Shown: positions 16,802 through 26,681, counted from the stretch's first letter. The stretch: 64,000 nucleotides of DNA from DASPNM01 sp035626515 (GCA_035626515.1 DASPNM010000009.1:61177-125176); one strand, 5' to 3'. The notes: generated by a model not told the origin, from the letters alone. Translations and numbers: made by a program.

Positions 16802-17635
16802 GTGAAAATTATTTTGGCAAAAATCCTGGTGCTCACGGTCCTGCTGGCTGCCGAGCTGCGCGCCGGCACGGTCGACACGGTGCAGATACCCAGCCGGGCG
16901 ATGGACACGGCATTTTTCTGTGTTGTCATCAAACCTGCTGATTACGAGCGGTCGAAGCAATGCTATCCCGTCGTTTACCTGCTGCATGGATATGGAGGCT
17001 GGTACGCAAACTGGCTCGAACGGGAGCCTGCGCTGACGGACTACGCGGACCAATATCGGGTGCTGATTGTGTGCCCGGAGGGCGGGAAAAACAGCTGGTA
17101 CCTCGACAGCCCCGTGGATTCAGCCATCCGATTCGAGACCTACATTGCTACCGAAGTGCCGGACTTTATCGACGCGCATTACCGGACCCTTCCCTATCGA
17201 CGCGGCCGCGCGATTACCGGATTGAGCATGGGCGGACACGGGGCTTTGCTAATTGCGTTCCGGCACAGTTCCCGTTTCGGCGCCTGCGGGAGCATGAGCG
17301 GACTTATGGACCTGCGCGCAACGTCGCAGCGTTACGAGCTCGCGCTGCGCCTCGGCGATATCTCGCGGCACGCAGACAACTGGAAAAACTACTCAGTGAT
17401 CTCCGCGGTAGAATCGTACCCGCATGACTCACTGGCCATCATCGTGGATTGCGGCACGGATGACCCGTTCTTTCCACTGAACCGGAGATGGCATGAAAAA
17501 ATGCTCTCCCTGAAAATTCCGCACGATTACGTGGAACGACCCGGGAAACATGACTGGACCTATTGGAAAAATGCGGTCCGTTACCAGCTTTTTTATTTCG
17601 CGGACTATTTTGAAAGAATGGGAAAAATGAATTGA
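16802..17635 (+). CDS. secreted esterase, alpha/beta hydrolase (esterase D/feruloyl esterase-like)
   Basis: A 277-residue protein starting with GTG. A signal peptide (about residues 1-21) leads to the mature domain. VVYLLHGYGGWYANW forms the oxyanion region. The nucleophile Ser sits in ITGLSMGGHGA (about residue 143). Asp in VDCGTDDPFF and His in PGKHDWTYW complete the triad. This is the S-formylglutathione-hydrolase/acyl-esterase fold used for acetyl or feruloyl esters of polysaccharides; substrate unknown. It is divergent from the SPFH gene across a 55-base region with the TGATATCA repeats. Confidence 0.87.
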   Translation: MKIILAKILVLTVLLAAELRAGTVDTVQIPSRAMDTAFFCVVIKPADYERSKQCYPVVYLLHGYGGWYANWLEREPALTDYADQYRVLIVCPEGGKNSWYLDSPVDSAIRFETYIATEVPDFIDAHYRTLPYRRGRAITGLSMGGHGALLIAFRHSSRFGACGSMSGLMDLRATSQRYELALRLGDISRHADNWKNYSVISAVESYPHDSLAIIVDCGTDDPFFPLNRRWHEKMLSLKIPHDYVERPGKHDWTYWKNAVRYQLFYFADYFERMGKMN

Positions 17636-17639
17636 ATGC

Positions 17640-18335
17640 TCAAAAACCGGTCTGGCCGTCGCGTGTCTTTATTTTCTTCTTGCCCGAATTTTTCTTTTCG
17701 TAATCAAGAACTACCTGTGGTTTCTGAACGGTTTTTTTTGTGGCGGTGTCCGACTTGGACGTGCTGTTGGTGACATCTATAGGCTGCAGGTCGTCATCTG
17801 CGGGGTTGTCTGATTCGACCCGGTCGAGAAAATATCTTTCCGTTTTCAGCACCGAGCCCCACATTGGATCGAAATAGGTCCAGGTGCCGTGCCGCATGGT
17901 CTGGCCTTCCACCTTCACAATCACGCGACGAAGTACCTTGGTGGGATCGTTGATATCTACCACGTCTACTGTATCCATGGTCTTGTTCGGATCCACTGCA
18001 CGCCAGCTTTCTTCACGAAGCAATCCGCCGTTGCGCGTGTAGTACCGGGCTTTTCCGTCGAGCACGCCCCAGCGGTAGTTTTCCTCTGCGATCTTGTCGC
18101 CTTCCAGGGAGAAACGAACCCAGAGCCCATCCTTCTTGCCGTCGACGAAATAACCCTGCTCATCATACCCCGGTTCGCCGCGCAGCGCGTCCACATGAAT
18201 CACCCAGGGCCCCTGTTTTCTTCCTTTCATGTCGACGCGGTTCAGCGTATCTCCGCGCACACTGATGATGTAGTCTTTCCACTGACCGAAACCGTTCAGG
18301 CTGAACAGGAGCAGAAAAAGGAGCAGGAATCGCAT
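17640..18335 (-). CDS. secreted MORN-like repeat protein
   Basis: A 231-residue protein with a signal peptide (MRFLLLFLLLFSLNGFGQ). Repeats of the type G..DG.W..f...G.....E.y..G.LDGKARYY..nG.L..E.. (about residues 35-115, and again GQTMRHGTWTYFD) resemble the MORN/YwqK-type variant repeats common in Bacteroidota. The last 55 residues are Ser/Thr/Lys-rich and probably unstructured. No catalytic residues are visible; role unknown. It ends four bases after the convergent esterase. Confidence 0.72.
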   Translation of the reverse strand: MRFLLLFLLLFSLNGFGQWKDYIISVRGDTLNRVDMKGRKQGPWVIHVDALRGEPGYDEQGYFVDGKKDGLWVRFSLEGDKIAEENYRWGVLDGKARYYTRNGGLLREESWRAVDPNKTMDTVDVVDINDPTKVLRRVIVKVEGQTMRHGTWTYFDPMWGSVLKTERYFLDRVESDNPADDDLQPIDVTNSTSKSDTATKKTVQKPQVVLDYEKKNSGKKKIKTRDGQTGF

Positions 18336-18379
18336 TCTTTAGTAAGTTTATCGCCTGTTAACGCGAAAAAACAGCTTTT

Positions 18380-21010
18380 ATGCCATCAAAACTACTGCAT
18401 TTCTTTCCCGTATCGCTGCTCACGCTGTTCACTTTAACATTATCAGCCCAGGTGGCTCCTACCCCCGCCTCCGAGCGGCTGAAGAAGATCGCGCAGCGCA
18501 AGGCATTAGAAGAAAAATCAATGCTTAATGCCATCCGCTTCCGCAACATTGGTCCGGCCGTTATGAGCGGTCGCGTGGTGGACCTGGAAGTCAACGAGCA
18601 GGATCCGACTGAATTCTACGTCGCCTACGCTACCGGCGGCCTCTGGCACACGAAGAATAACGGCCATTCTTTCCAGCCTATTATGGACAGCCTCGACGTG
18701 CACTTTATCGGCGACATTGCCGTGCACTGGGCCGAGCCGCGAACAATTTGGGTCGGCACGGGCGAGGTGAACAGCAGCCGATCATCCTACGCCGGGATCG
18801 GAGTTTTCAAGAGCTCCGACAATGGAAAGAACTGGGAATTCGTGGGACTCCCGGAATCGCATCACATCGGCAAGATTCAGCTGCACTCGTCCAACCGCGA
18901 CGTGGCCTGGGTGGCGGCGCTGGGTCATCTCTATTCACCCAACCGGGAACGCGGAGTGTTCAAAACCACCGACGGCGGCAAGACCTGGAAGCAGACACTT
19001 TACCTGAATGATACAACCGGCGCGGTAGATCTGGACATCAACCCTTCCAATCCAAACGAGCTTTACGCCGCCATGTGGACGAGAACCAGGGCCGCGTGGA
19101 AATTCCGGGAGAGCGGACCCGCGAGCGGCATTTACAAAAGCACGGACGGCGGGGAAAGCTGGAAGCTGGTTTCGGGTCCGGGTTCGGGATTTATGGAGGG
19201 CAACAAGATCGGCCGGATTGGAATTGCCGTGCACTCCAGGAACCCGTCGGTCGTGTATGCGGTCGTAGACAACAATACGCCAAGGCCCGATACTGCGCGC
19301 CGAAACGATACGCTCTACCGGAAAGAAATTTTTCGCAACATCAGCCAGGCAGAGTTCGCAAGGCTTGACAACGCTAAACTCGACACTTTCCTGCGCCGCA
19401 GTTTTTTCCCCAGAAAATATACTGCGGCAATTGTGAAGGAAATGGTGGCGGCCGGAAAAGTGAAACCCACCGCGCTCTGGGATTACCTGGACACCGATGA
19501 CGGTTTTCAAAACACGGGAATACACGGCTGCGAAGTGTACCGCAGCAACGACGGCGGGCAGACCTGGAAGAAAACGCACGAAAAGCCGATCGGCATTTAC
19601 AATACTTACGGTTATTATTTTGGAAAGATCTATGTGTCGCCCGTAAACCCGGACAAAGTGGTGATCCTCGGGGTGCCGCTTCAGATGTCTACCGACGGCG
19701 GGAAGACATTTCGCAACATCGACAAGCGCAACGTGCACGGAGACCATCACGCCCTTTGGATCAACCCGAAAAGAGATTCCCACATGATCAACGGAAATGA
19801 CGGCGGCGCGAACATAACCTATGATGACGGAGAAAACTGGTTCTTCGCCAACACCCCGCCCGTCGGACAGTATTATGCGGTGACCACTGATGACGACAAG
19901 CCTTACAATGTTTACGGCGGATTGCAGGACAATAACGTCTGGTACGGGCCTTCCACCTATCGCCCGAACATCGGATGGCAGAGCAGCGGCGATTACCCGT
20001 ACAAGTCGCTGGTGGGCGGCGACGGGATGCAGGTGCAGGTGGACACACGCGATAATACGACGACGTACGCGGGTTCGCAGTTCGGAGTGTATTCGCGGCT
20101 CAACCGGCGTACCCGCGGCGACCGTAAATCTGTACGCCCGCAACACGAGCTGGGCGAATCACCCTTGCGTTTCAACTGGCAGACGCCGATCCTGCTGAGC
20201 CGTCACAACCAGGATATATTTTACATCGCCGCCAACCGGCTTTACCGTTCACTTAACCGCGGCGACAGCCTCGTGCCCATCTCCCCGGATCTTACAAACG
20301 GCAGAGTTCCCGGAAATGTGCCATACGGCACCATCACCGCCATTTCAGAATCGCTTATCCGGTTCGGGTTGCTTTACATAGGTACCGACGACGGGAATCT
20401 TTACGTCTCCAAAGAGAACGGCTACAACTGGGAACAGATCAATCAGCCGCCAGCATCTGCCGCGGTAAAGAAGTCCAACAGGAAACAACCGGTCAGCGGG
20501 AAGTTGCAAACCCAGGGACTCTGGGTAAGCCGCGTGGTCGCTTCTCAATACAAGGAAGGAAGAGTGTACGTGACATTGAACGGATACCGCTTCGATAATT
20601 TTGAGCCGCATCTTTATGTGAGCGAGGACTACGGAAACACATGGAAGCGGCTCGGACGGGACCTGCCGAATGAGCCGGTGAACGTGGTGCGCGAAGATCC
20701 AAAATCGGACAGCATTCTCTATGTGGGCACCGACGGTGGAGTGTATGTGAGCTTTGACCAGGGCAACAGCTTCATGCTCTGGCACGGCGGAATGCCTCGC
20801 TCGGTCCCCGTTCATGATATCGCGATCCAGGCAAGGGAAAACGAGATCGTCATCGGCACTCACGGCCGAAGTCTCTATGTGTCGAAGCTCGACGATATCC
20901 AGATGCAGCGTAAGGACCCGGAATGGATCCGGAAAATCATGGCAAAACAAAAAGGCAATCCTGCTCCGAATGCGAACGTAGACGACCGCGAGCCAGGATC
21001 AAGAGAATAG
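18380..21010 (+). CDS. secreted BNR/VPS10-like beta-propeller protein
   Basis: An 876-residue protein with signal peptide (residues 1-23, ending LTLSAQV). Many blades carry the Asp-box pattern S.DGG.TW: SSDNGKNWEF, TTDGGKTWK, STDGGESWK, SNDGGQTWKK, STDGGKTFR, SEDYGNTWKR. This places it with sortilin/VPS10-type and WD40/YVTN/BNR-like propellers often annotated as 'glycosyl hydrolase' in Bacteroidota. No catalytic dyad is evident, so enzymatic activity is not claimed. Likely extracellular or periplasmic. A near -7 sequence (TAAGTTTA) lies just upstream. Confidence 0.85.
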   Translation: MPSKLLHFFPVSLLTLFTLTLSAQVAPTPASERLKKIAQRKALEEKSMLNAIRFRNIGPAVMSGRVVDLEVNEQDPTEFYVAYATGGLWHTKNNGHSFQPIMDSLDVHFIGDIAVHWAEPRTIWVGTGEVNSSRSSYAGIGVFKSSDNGKNWEFVGLPESHHIGKIQLHSSNRDVAWVAALGHLYSPNRERGVFKTTDGGKTWKQTLYLNDTTGAVDLDINPSNPNELYAAMWTRTRAAWKFRESGPASGIYKSTDGGESWKLVSGPGSGFMEGNKIGRIGIAVHSRNPSVVYAVVDNNTPRPDTARRNDTLYRKEIFRNISQAEFARLDNAKLDTFLRRSFFPRKYTAAIVKEMVAAGKVKPTALWDYLDTDDGFQNTGIHGCEVYRSNDGGQTWKKTHEKPIGIYNTYGYYFGKIYVSPVNPDKVVILGVPLQMSTDGGKTFRNIDKRNVHGDHHALWINPKRDSHMINGNDGGANITYDDGENWFFANTPPVGQYYAVTTDDDKPYNVYGGLQDNNVWYGPSTYRPNIGWQSSGDYPYKSLVGGDGMQVQVDTRDNTTTYAGSQFGVYSRLNRRTRGDRKSVRPQHELGESPLRFNWQTPILLSRHNQDIFYIAANRLYRSLNRGDSLVPISPDLTNGRVPGNVPYGTITAISESLIRFGLLYIGTDDGNLYVSKENGYNWEQINQPPASAAVKKSNRKQPVSGKLQTQGLWVSRVVASQYKEGRVYVTLNGYRFDNFEPHLYVSEDYGNTWKRLGRDLPNEPVNVVREDPKSDSILYVGTDGGVYVSFDQGNSFMLWHGGMPRSVPVHDIAIQARENEIVIGTHGRSLYVSKLDDIQMQRKDPEWIRKIMAKQKGNPAPNANVDDREPGSRE

Positions 21011-21044
21011 ATCAAATCGTTTTGGATCAGCGGCGAAAAACAGG

Positions 21045-21869
21045 ATGGATATGACAGTGCTCGTGCCTACAGATTTTTCGGCGAATTCCAGGGCGGGTAT
21101 TCGGTTTGCCCGGCAGTGGGCGCAACAACAGCCGCTGAACCTGTTGTTTCTGCATGTACTTCACGTGGCTCGCCCACCGGCCTGGACGCAGAAACAGTTC
21201 GAAGCGCAGCTGCGTTTCGAGCTGGATGCGGCGAGGGAAAAGCTGGCTGCGTTTGCCGCGTCGGAGTTGCCCGTGGGGCAAAAACGTTCTTTCGTTGTCG
21301 TTCCCGGCATCTCTCCCGATATAACGATCCTCGATTTTTGCCGCAAACGGCGAAGCATTGATTATATCTGCATCAGTACCCGCGGCGCCGGAAAGCTGGA
21401 TAAGGTGCTCGGCACAAACACCGGCAACCTGATTACCCAATCGCCTGTGCCGGTGCTCGCTGTACCGTCAGGGTACCGCACCCGACCCATCCACAAAGTC
21501 CTGTATGCAACTGACCTGCGCAACTTCACCCGGGAATTCAGGCGAGTGACTTCGTTTTCTGCGCCCCTTCAGGCGGAGCTTGACATATACTACGCTGCAG
21601 GAGAACGTGGCCAACCGTCGGTGGCGGACGCGGAAAAATTGTTGAGCCGTTTCCGCTATCCACACGGCTTCCGGCTTCACCTTTCTGACTACGCGGGGAA
21701 AAGAAAGCTCCTGGACGACATAAGGAAGATCGTCCGGCTGCTGCGTCCTGAGGTCACTATCCTGTTTACCCGGCAAAGTCGTTCCGTGCTGCGGAAAATA
21801 TTCGCGCCGAGCAAGGCCGAGACGCTTTCTTTCGAACTGAAGGCACCATTGTTGGTGCTAAAAAAATAA
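21045..21869 (+). CDS. universal stress protein, tandem UspA domains
   Basis: A 274-residue cytoplasmic protein. The first UspA domain (about 3-145) opens TVLVPTDFSANSRAGIRFARQWA and ends GTNTGNLITQSPVPVLAVP; the ATP-binding GxxG-type loop is only partly kept. A second, degenerate domain (about 150-270) starts KVLYATDLRNF. It follows the BNR protein by 34 bases and precedes the P-type ATPase by 15, so the last two are probably co-transcribed. Confidence 0.86.
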   Translation: MDMTVLVPTDFSANSRAGIRFARQWAQQQPLNLLFLHVLHVARPPAWTQKQFEAQLRFELDAAREKLAAFAASELPVGQKRSFVVVPGISPDITILDFCRKRRSIDYICISTRGAGKLDKVLGTNTGNLITQSPVPVLAVPSGYRTRPIHKVLYATDLRNFTREFRRVTSFSAPLQAELDIYYAAGERGQPSVADAEKLLSRFRYPHGFRLHLSDYAGKRKLLDDIRKIVRLLRPEVTILFTRQSRSVLRKIFAPSKAETLSFELKAPLLVLKK

Positions 21870-21884
21870 TCGAAGAATCTTTTA

Positions 21885-24461
21885 ATGAACTGGTACCGGC
21901 TCTCAGTGGACGAAGTGTTCGCGCAGCTCCGTTCATCGGAAGGCGGCCTCGCGGGCGACGAAGCAAAAAAGCGGATCGCAGAATTCGGTTCTAATGAACT
22001 CGAAGAAAGAAAAAAGAAATCTGCCATCCGGATTCTGCTTTCGCAGTTCCGCGACCTGATGATCCTGATTCTGCTGGCGGCCGCGGTGCTCTCCGGGATC
22101 ATCGGCGATATCACCGACAGCATCGTCATCCTTGTCATCGTCATTCTCAACGCCGTAATCGGTTTTGTCCAGGAATTTCGCGCTGAAAAAGCGATGGAAT
22201 CCATTCAGAAAATGTCGGTAGTGCAATGCCGCGTGCTTCGCGACGGGAAAATTGCCGAATTCCCTGCGACGGACCTGGTTCCCGGGGACGTGGTGCATCT
22301 GGAAGCGGGAAGCGCGGTGCCCGCCGACCTCCGCCTTTTCCAATGCAACAATCTCCGGGTTGATGAGGCAACGCTTACAGGCGAATCGGTGCCGGTGGAA
22401 AAAACGGAAGCTGTAATCGGGGGCGAAAATCTTCCGCTGGGTGATCAAAAGAATCTCGCATTCAAGGGAACCTTTGTGTCCGGTGGCAGGGGCACCGGCG
22501 TCGTCGTGGCCACCGGAATGAAAACGGAGCTGGGCCGGATCGCAGGGATGTTACAGGAAGCCGAGTCGCTGACACCCTTGCAACAACGAATGGCCAGCTT
22601 CGGAAAAAAGCTTTCGATACTCGTGCTGTTCCTCTGTCTCGTGTTTTTTGGCGCCGGCTGGCTGCGGGGAGAAGACCCGGCGCGCCTCGTGTTGACGAGT
22701 ATCTCGCTTGCGGTGGCCGCCATTCCGGAAGCGTTGCCCGCCGTCATTACGATCTCCCTCGCGCTTGCGGCGAAACGGATGATCCGGCTAAACAGCCTGG
22801 TCCGAAAGCTGCCCGCAGTGGAAACACTTGGTTCGGTGACCTTCATCTGCACCGATAAGACAGGCACACTGACCAGGAATAAAATGCATGTGGAGGAGGT
22901 TTTTTTCGACGGGCACATCGTCCCGCGTTCGGAGCTGAGCTTACGGAAGGGCGAAAACCGTCTCGATCTCCTGATGCAGGCGCTTGCGCTCAACAACGAC
23001 GCTACTGAAGAAGGTCAGGGTTTCCGCGGCGACAGCACGGAAATCGCCTTTCTGGAAGCGGCAAAAGAATACGGAGTGGAGCAGCGGAACTGGCCGCGCG
23101 TAGCGGAGCTTCCATTCGATGCAGACCGAAAGCTGATGACCACCTTTCACTCCGGCGAAAATGGCTACATCGCATTCACCAAGGGCGCACCGGACTTGCT
23201 GATTGAACGGACTGGCGTGGAGGACAAAGATGCTCTGCTCTCTACTGTTGACGAGATGGCATCGCGTGGATTGCGGGTGCTGGGGTTTGCGTTCCGAAAA
23301 TGGGAAAGTTTGCCGCAGACGGTCACCACGGAACACGAAAAAGATCTGGAGTTTCTCGGGCTGGCGGGGATCATTGATCCACCCCGGGAAGAAGTGCCCG
23401 AAGCCGTGCAGCAGTGCCGGACAGCCGGTATTATCCCGGTAATGATCACCGGCGATCACCCGCTCACCGCGAAGAATATCGCCGAAAGGATTGGAATACT
23501 CGCGGAGCCGGGCGACAAGATCCTCACCGGACAGGAGCTCGCGACAATCGGGAAAGAAAAATTCCGTGAGCAGGTGGAACAAGTTAAGGTCTATGCGCGG
23601 GTTTCGCCTGAGCAGAAATTTGACATCGTGACGGCGCTCCAGGAAAAAGGACATTTCGTCGCGATGACCGGCGACGGGGTGAACGACGCACCTTCACTGC
23701 GAAAGGCCAACATCGGCATTGCCATGGGCATCACGGGCACCGATGTGGCAAAGGAAGCTTCACATATGATCCTGCTCGACGATAACTTCTCCACCATCGT
23801 GCGCGCGGTCAGGGAAGGGCGCCGGATCTACGATAATATTCTGAAGTTTATCAAATTTCTGATGACCACGAATTCGAGCGAGATCCTCACGCTTCTTGTC
23901 GGCCCTCTGCTCGGACTTCCCGTGGCGCTGCTCCCCATACACATCCTGTGGATCAACCTGGTCTCCGATGGGCTGCCTGCAATATCGCTTTCATTTGAGA
24001 AAACCGAAAGCGACATCATGAAGCGACCACCCCGGCCGCCCCAGCAAACCGTTTTTGCCGGTGGTCGGGGTATGCATATGATCTGGGTTGGTGTGCTGAT
24101 GGCCGCGCTGGGCCTTTCCATCCAGGCCTGGGCAATGAGCAACGGCCTGCCCTGGCAAACCATGCTATTCAATTTCCTCTGCCTGGGACAAATGGCTCAT
24201 GTGCTCGCGATCCGCACGGAGCGGGAATCAGTATTCCGCGCGGGCATTTTTTCCAACAGGCTGCTCATCATCTCCGTTGCAGTTACCATTGTGCTGCAGC
24301 TACTGGTCACCTACGCAGCGCCGCTGCAATCCCTGCTGCATACACAAGCGCTGAGCCCGAAAGAGTTTATTATTGTGGCCGTTGCATCCGCGTTGATTTT
24401 TGTTGCAGTAGAAGTTGAAAAATGGATCCGTTACAGGTTGCGGAAGTCGAGGGCCTTCTGA
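21885..24461 (+). CDS. cation-transporting P-type ATPase (P2A, Ca2+-like)
   Basis: An 858-residue P-type ATPase with an N-terminal cation-ATPase domain, TGES actuator (165-168), PEALP in M4 (281-285), phosphorylation site DKTGTLT with Asp324, and the hinge MTGDGVNDAPS. M5-M6 residues include TTNSSEI and the later LWINLVSDGLPAISLSFE. The pattern fits calcium-type or general cation pumps of the PacL/PMR1 group, exporting Ca2+ or Mn2+ across the inner membrane; the ion cannot be fixed from sequence reading. The 3' end lies 6 bases from convergent aroQ. Confidence 0.92.
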   Translation: MNWYRLSVDEVFAQLRSSEGGLAGDEAKKRIAEFGSNELEERKKKSAIRILLSQFRDLMILILLAAAVLSGIIGDITDSIVILVIVILNAVIGFVQEFRAEKAMESIQKMSVVQCRVLRDGKIAEFPATDLVPGDVVHLEAGSAVPADLRLFQCNNLRVDEATLTGESVPVEKTEAVIGGENLPLGDQKNLAFKGTFVSGGRGTGVVVATGMKTELGRIAGMLQEAESLTPLQQRMASFGKKLSILVLFLCLVFFGAGWLRGEDPARLVLTSISLAVAAIPEALPAVITISLALAAKRMIRLNSLVRKLPAVETLGSVTFICTDKTGTLTRNKMHVEEVFFDGHIVPRSELSLRKGENRLDLLMQALALNNDATEEGQGFRGDSTEIAFLEAAKEYGVEQRNWPRVAELPFDADRKLMTTFHSGENGYIAFTKGAPDLLIERTGVEDKDALLSTVDEMASRGLRVLGFAFRKWESLPQTVTTEHEKDLEFLGLAGIIDPPREEVPEAVQQCRTAGIIPVMITGDHPLTAKNIAERIGILAEPGDKILTGQELATIGKEKFREQVEQVKVYARVSPEQKFDIVTALQEKGHFVAMTGDGVNDAPSLRKANIGIAMGITGTDVAKEASHMILLDDNFSTIVRAVREGRRIYDNILKFIKFLMTTNSSEILTLLVGPLLGLPVALLPIHILWINLVSDGLPAISLSFEKTESDIMKRPPRPPQQTVFAGGRGMHMIWVGVLMAALGLSIQAWAMSNGLPWQTMLFNFLCLGQMAHVLAIRTERESVFRAGIFSNRLLIISVAVTIVLQLLVTYAAPLQSLLHTQALSPKEFIIVAVASALIFVAVEVEKWIRYRLRKSRAF

Positions 24462-24467
24462 TCCGGG

Positions 24468-24905
24468 CTACAGTGAGGGATTCTCCCGCCGCGAAAGAAA
24501 ATATTCAACACCAAGCCGGTAGCCGGTGAGGCCCAGGCCAATGATGCTGCCGACGGCCCGCGCCGCAATGTGCGAGATCTTCCGGAAGTCTTCCCTTGCC
24601 TGCGTATTCGAAATATGAATCTCGAGGACCGGAGCGCGGATCGCTGCGACCGCATCCCCAATCGCAACCGATGTGTGCGTATATCCGCCGGGGTTCAACA
24701 GGATGCCGTCGTGATCGAACCCGAATTCTTGCAACGCACTCACTAATTCGCCTTCGATGTTGCTCTGAAAATAAGTGAATTCCACCTCCGGAAAATCCTT
24801 GCGCAGCGTTTCCAGAAAACTGTCGAATGCTTCTGGTCCGTAGATACCGGGTTCGCGAAGGCCGAGGAGATTCAGATTAGGGCCGTTGATGATGGCAATC
24901 CTCAT
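24468..24905 (-). CDS. aroQ: type II 3-dehydroquinate dehydratase
   Basis: A 145-residue enzyme of the shikimate pathway, turning 3-dehydroquinate into 3-dehydroshikimate. Diagnostic residues are visible: IINGPNLNLLGLREPGIYG (with Arg and Tyr of the mobile loop), FQSNIEGELV, LNPGGYTHTSVAI, and EIHISNTQAREDFR, giving the catalytic His. Length equals the usual 145-150. It lies 9 bases downstream of an acetyltransferase and carA on the same strand, so the three may form one operon. Confidence 0.95.
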   Translation of the reverse strand: MRIAIINGPNLNLLGLREPGIYGPEAFDSFLETLRKDFPEVEFTYFQSNIEGELVSALQEFGFDHDGILLNPGGYTHTSVAIGDAVAAIRAPVLEIHISNTQAREDFRKISHIAARAVGSIIGLGLTGYRLGVEYFLSRRENPSL

Positions 24906-24914
24906 GATGCGAAT

Positions 24915-25445
24915 TTAGGATAAGAGCAGCGCGTAGATCCCGAGGTCCAGAAATTCCCCGTCCCGGATCTCGCATTCGCGCATGGTTCCCTCCAGCACGA
25001 ATCCAAGTCTTAGAAGCAGGCGGTGACTCGCTTCATTGCCGGCTTCGACGAATGCTTCCAGGCGGTGAATGTCTTTTACGTGTTCACAGTAATCAATGAG
25101 AGCTGTGATCGCTTCCCTCGCGACACCTTTCCTCCAATATTCCGGAAGAAACCAAAAGCCAATTTCGGCCTTCCGGTGTTCGGGCCGGTGATCGTAATAC
25201 GCGACAACACCCATCGCTGCACCCGTGTCGCCCGCAATCACTTTCCATGCTCCCCCCCTGTTTTCCCTCAAATTTTTTTGATACCATTCCATTTGGGCGC
25301 CGGTCGCTTCCAGTGAATCATAGCGCACCGCAAAATAGCGCGTCACTTCGGGATGGCTGAGTCCCGCGTAAATGAATGGCTGATCGCCTGTCTCTACCGG
25401 TCGGAGCAGGCATCGGGGAGTGTGCAGATCAGGAAGAGTGTTCAT
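24915..25445 (-). CDS. GNAT family N-acetyltransferase (RimJ/RimL type)
   Basis: A 176-residue acetyltransferase. HTPRCLLRPVETGD opens the fold; the acetyl-CoA segment is EIGFWFLPEYWRKGVAREAITALIDYC (Q/RxxGxA motif); NEASHRLLLRLGFVLEGTMRE closes it, as in RimJ/RimL-type enzymes that act on ribosomal or other N-termini. The start codon ATG 25445 lies inside carA (17-base overlap in another frame), implying translational coupling. Confidence 0.87.
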   Translation of the reverse strand: MNTLPDLHTPRCLLRPVETGDQPFIYAGLSHPEVTRYFAVRYDSLEATGAQMEWYQKNLRENRGGAWKVIAGDTGAAMGVVAYYDHRPEHRKAEIGFWFLPEYWRKGVAREAITALIDYCEHVKDIHRLEAFVEAGNEASHRLLLRLGFVLEGTMRECEIRDGEFLDLGIYALLLS

Positions 25446-26556
25446 TTTTCCCGGTTCCGTTCGACTGGATCATTTCCATGAACTGATCAAAAAGGTAACG
25501 GCTGTCGTGCGGTCCGGGCGTCGATTCGGGATGGTATTGAACGGAAAACGCCGGCCTGCCCTTCAACCGAATTCCCTCGATCGACTGATCGTTCAGGTTC
25601 ACGTGCGTCACTTCGATATCCCTGGCTTTTTTGACAGCTTCCGGGTCAACCCCGAAGCCGTGGTTTTGCGTCGTGATTTCGCAGCGTCCGGTTACGAGGT
25701 TTTTCACCGGGTGGTTCAATCCGCGGTGACCGTGGTGCATTTTGAATGTGGGAATACCGTTGGCGAGAGCCAAAAGCTGGTGTCCGAGGCAGATCCCGAA
25801 CAGGGGCTTATTTTCCCGGAGCATTTCCTTTACCGTTGTAACTGCATAATCCATGGAAGCAGGATCTCCGGGCCCGTTTGAAATGAAGTAGGCCACCGGG
25901 GTGAACTGTTTCACCTCATTGAGCGGGGTTTTTGCTGGAAATACTTTCACAAAGGCGCCCCGATCCACGAGGCAATGCAGGATGTGCTGTTTCACGCCGT
26001 AATCCATCACTGCAATACGGACAGGCGACTGCGGATTGCCCAGCTCGTAAGAAGTATTGGTGGAAACTTTCGAAGCCAGCTCCAGGCCGTTCATTTCCGG
26101 TACCTGAGCAAGCTTTTTCTTCAGCAGGTCAATGTCGGTCGTTTCGGAACTGATGATGCAGTTCATCGCTCCCTTTGTGCGGATATGAGCCACGAGCGCG
26201 CGCGTATCCACTCCTTCGATGGAAACGATCCCGTTTGCCTTCAGGTATTCATCGAGCGAGCCGCGCGCCTGTCGCCTGGAATAGGTCTCTTCCAGATTTC
26301 TGCCGACCAGCCCGCTGATTTTCACGCCGTCTGACTCTACGTCTTCGTCTTTCACGCCGTAGTTCCCCACATGCGCGGTGTTCATGATCAGCACCTGCCC
26401 GAAATAACTTGGGTCCGTGAACACTTCCTGGTAACCGGTCATTCCCGTATTAAAACAGATTTCGCCGGTAGTGGTGCCAAGCGCGCCGAAGGCTCTGCCC
26501 CGGGCAACGGTTCCGTCCTGAAGAATCAATACTGCGGGAATGGTTTTGTCCGACAT
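25429..26556 (-). CDS. carA: carbamoyl-phosphate synthase small subunit
   Basis: A 375-residue glutaminase subunit providing ammonia for carbamoyl phosphate (arginine and pyrimidine synthesis). The N-terminal domain has FGALGTTTGEICFNTGMTGYQEV; the class I amidotransferase triad shows Cys in FGICLGHQLLALA and His/Glu in QYHPESTPGPHD. The partner carB is not in the window. A TAATTTTG box lies 15 bases before the start, behind the rplQ terminators. Its position after rplQ is common in Bacteroidota. Confidence 0.95.
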   Translation of the reverse strand: MSDKTIPAVLILQDGTVARGRAFGALGTTTGEICFNTGMTGYQEVFTDPSYFGQVLIMNTAHVGNYGVKDEDVESDGVKISGLVGRNLEETYSRRQARGSLDEYLKANGIVSIEGVDTRALVAHIRTKGAMNCIISSETTDIDLLKKKLAQVPEMNGLELASKVSTNTSYELGNPQSPVRIAVMDYGVKQHILHCLVDRGAFVKVFPAKTPLNEVKQFTPVAYFISNGPGDPASMDYAVTTVKEMLRENKPLFGICLGHQLLALANGIPTFKMHHGHRGLNHPVKNLVTGRCEITTQNHGFGVDPEAVKKARDIEVTHVNLNDQSIEGIRLKGRPAFSVQYHPESTPGPHDSRYLFDQFMEMIQSNGTGKNEHSS

Positions 26557-26570
26557 CGGCTAGGGTTTGG

Positions 26571-26578
26571 CAAAATTA
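26571..26578 (-). promoter_or_regulatory. -7 box of carA
   Basis: TAATTTTG on the minus strand, 15 bases before the carA start, downstream of the terminators that close the alpha operon. No clear -33 motif. Confidence 0.55.
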
Positions 26579-26608
26579 ACCGCAGCTGACCGATTCATCG
26601 GGGCTGTG

Positions 26609-26629
26609 GAAAAAAACAGGACGCCTGTT
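26609..26629 (-). terminator. second terminator after rplQ
   Basis: On the minus strand AACAGG (26629-26624), CGT loop, CCTGTT (26620-26615) followed by a T run. It lies directly behind a longer GC hairpin, giving a tandem stop between rplQ and carA. Confidence 0.65.
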
Positions 26630-26635
26630 CATGAA

Positions 26636-26658
26636 ACACCCCGCAGTTCGCGGGGTGT
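26636..26658 (-). terminator. hairpin terminator after rplQ
   Basis: ACACCCCGC (26636-26644) and GCGGGGTGT (26650-26658) form nine perfect pairs around a 5-base loop, 24 bases after the rplQ stop. The minus strand continues TTTCATG, then a second hairpin with a T run. Confidence 0.8.
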
Positions 26659-26681
26659 CAATTAAAACTCGTATGCTGTTC

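Noticed and set aside
18935..20146. 403-residue minus-strand frame inside the BNR propeller gene
   Set aside because: No domain; opposite strand has repeated Asp-box blades.
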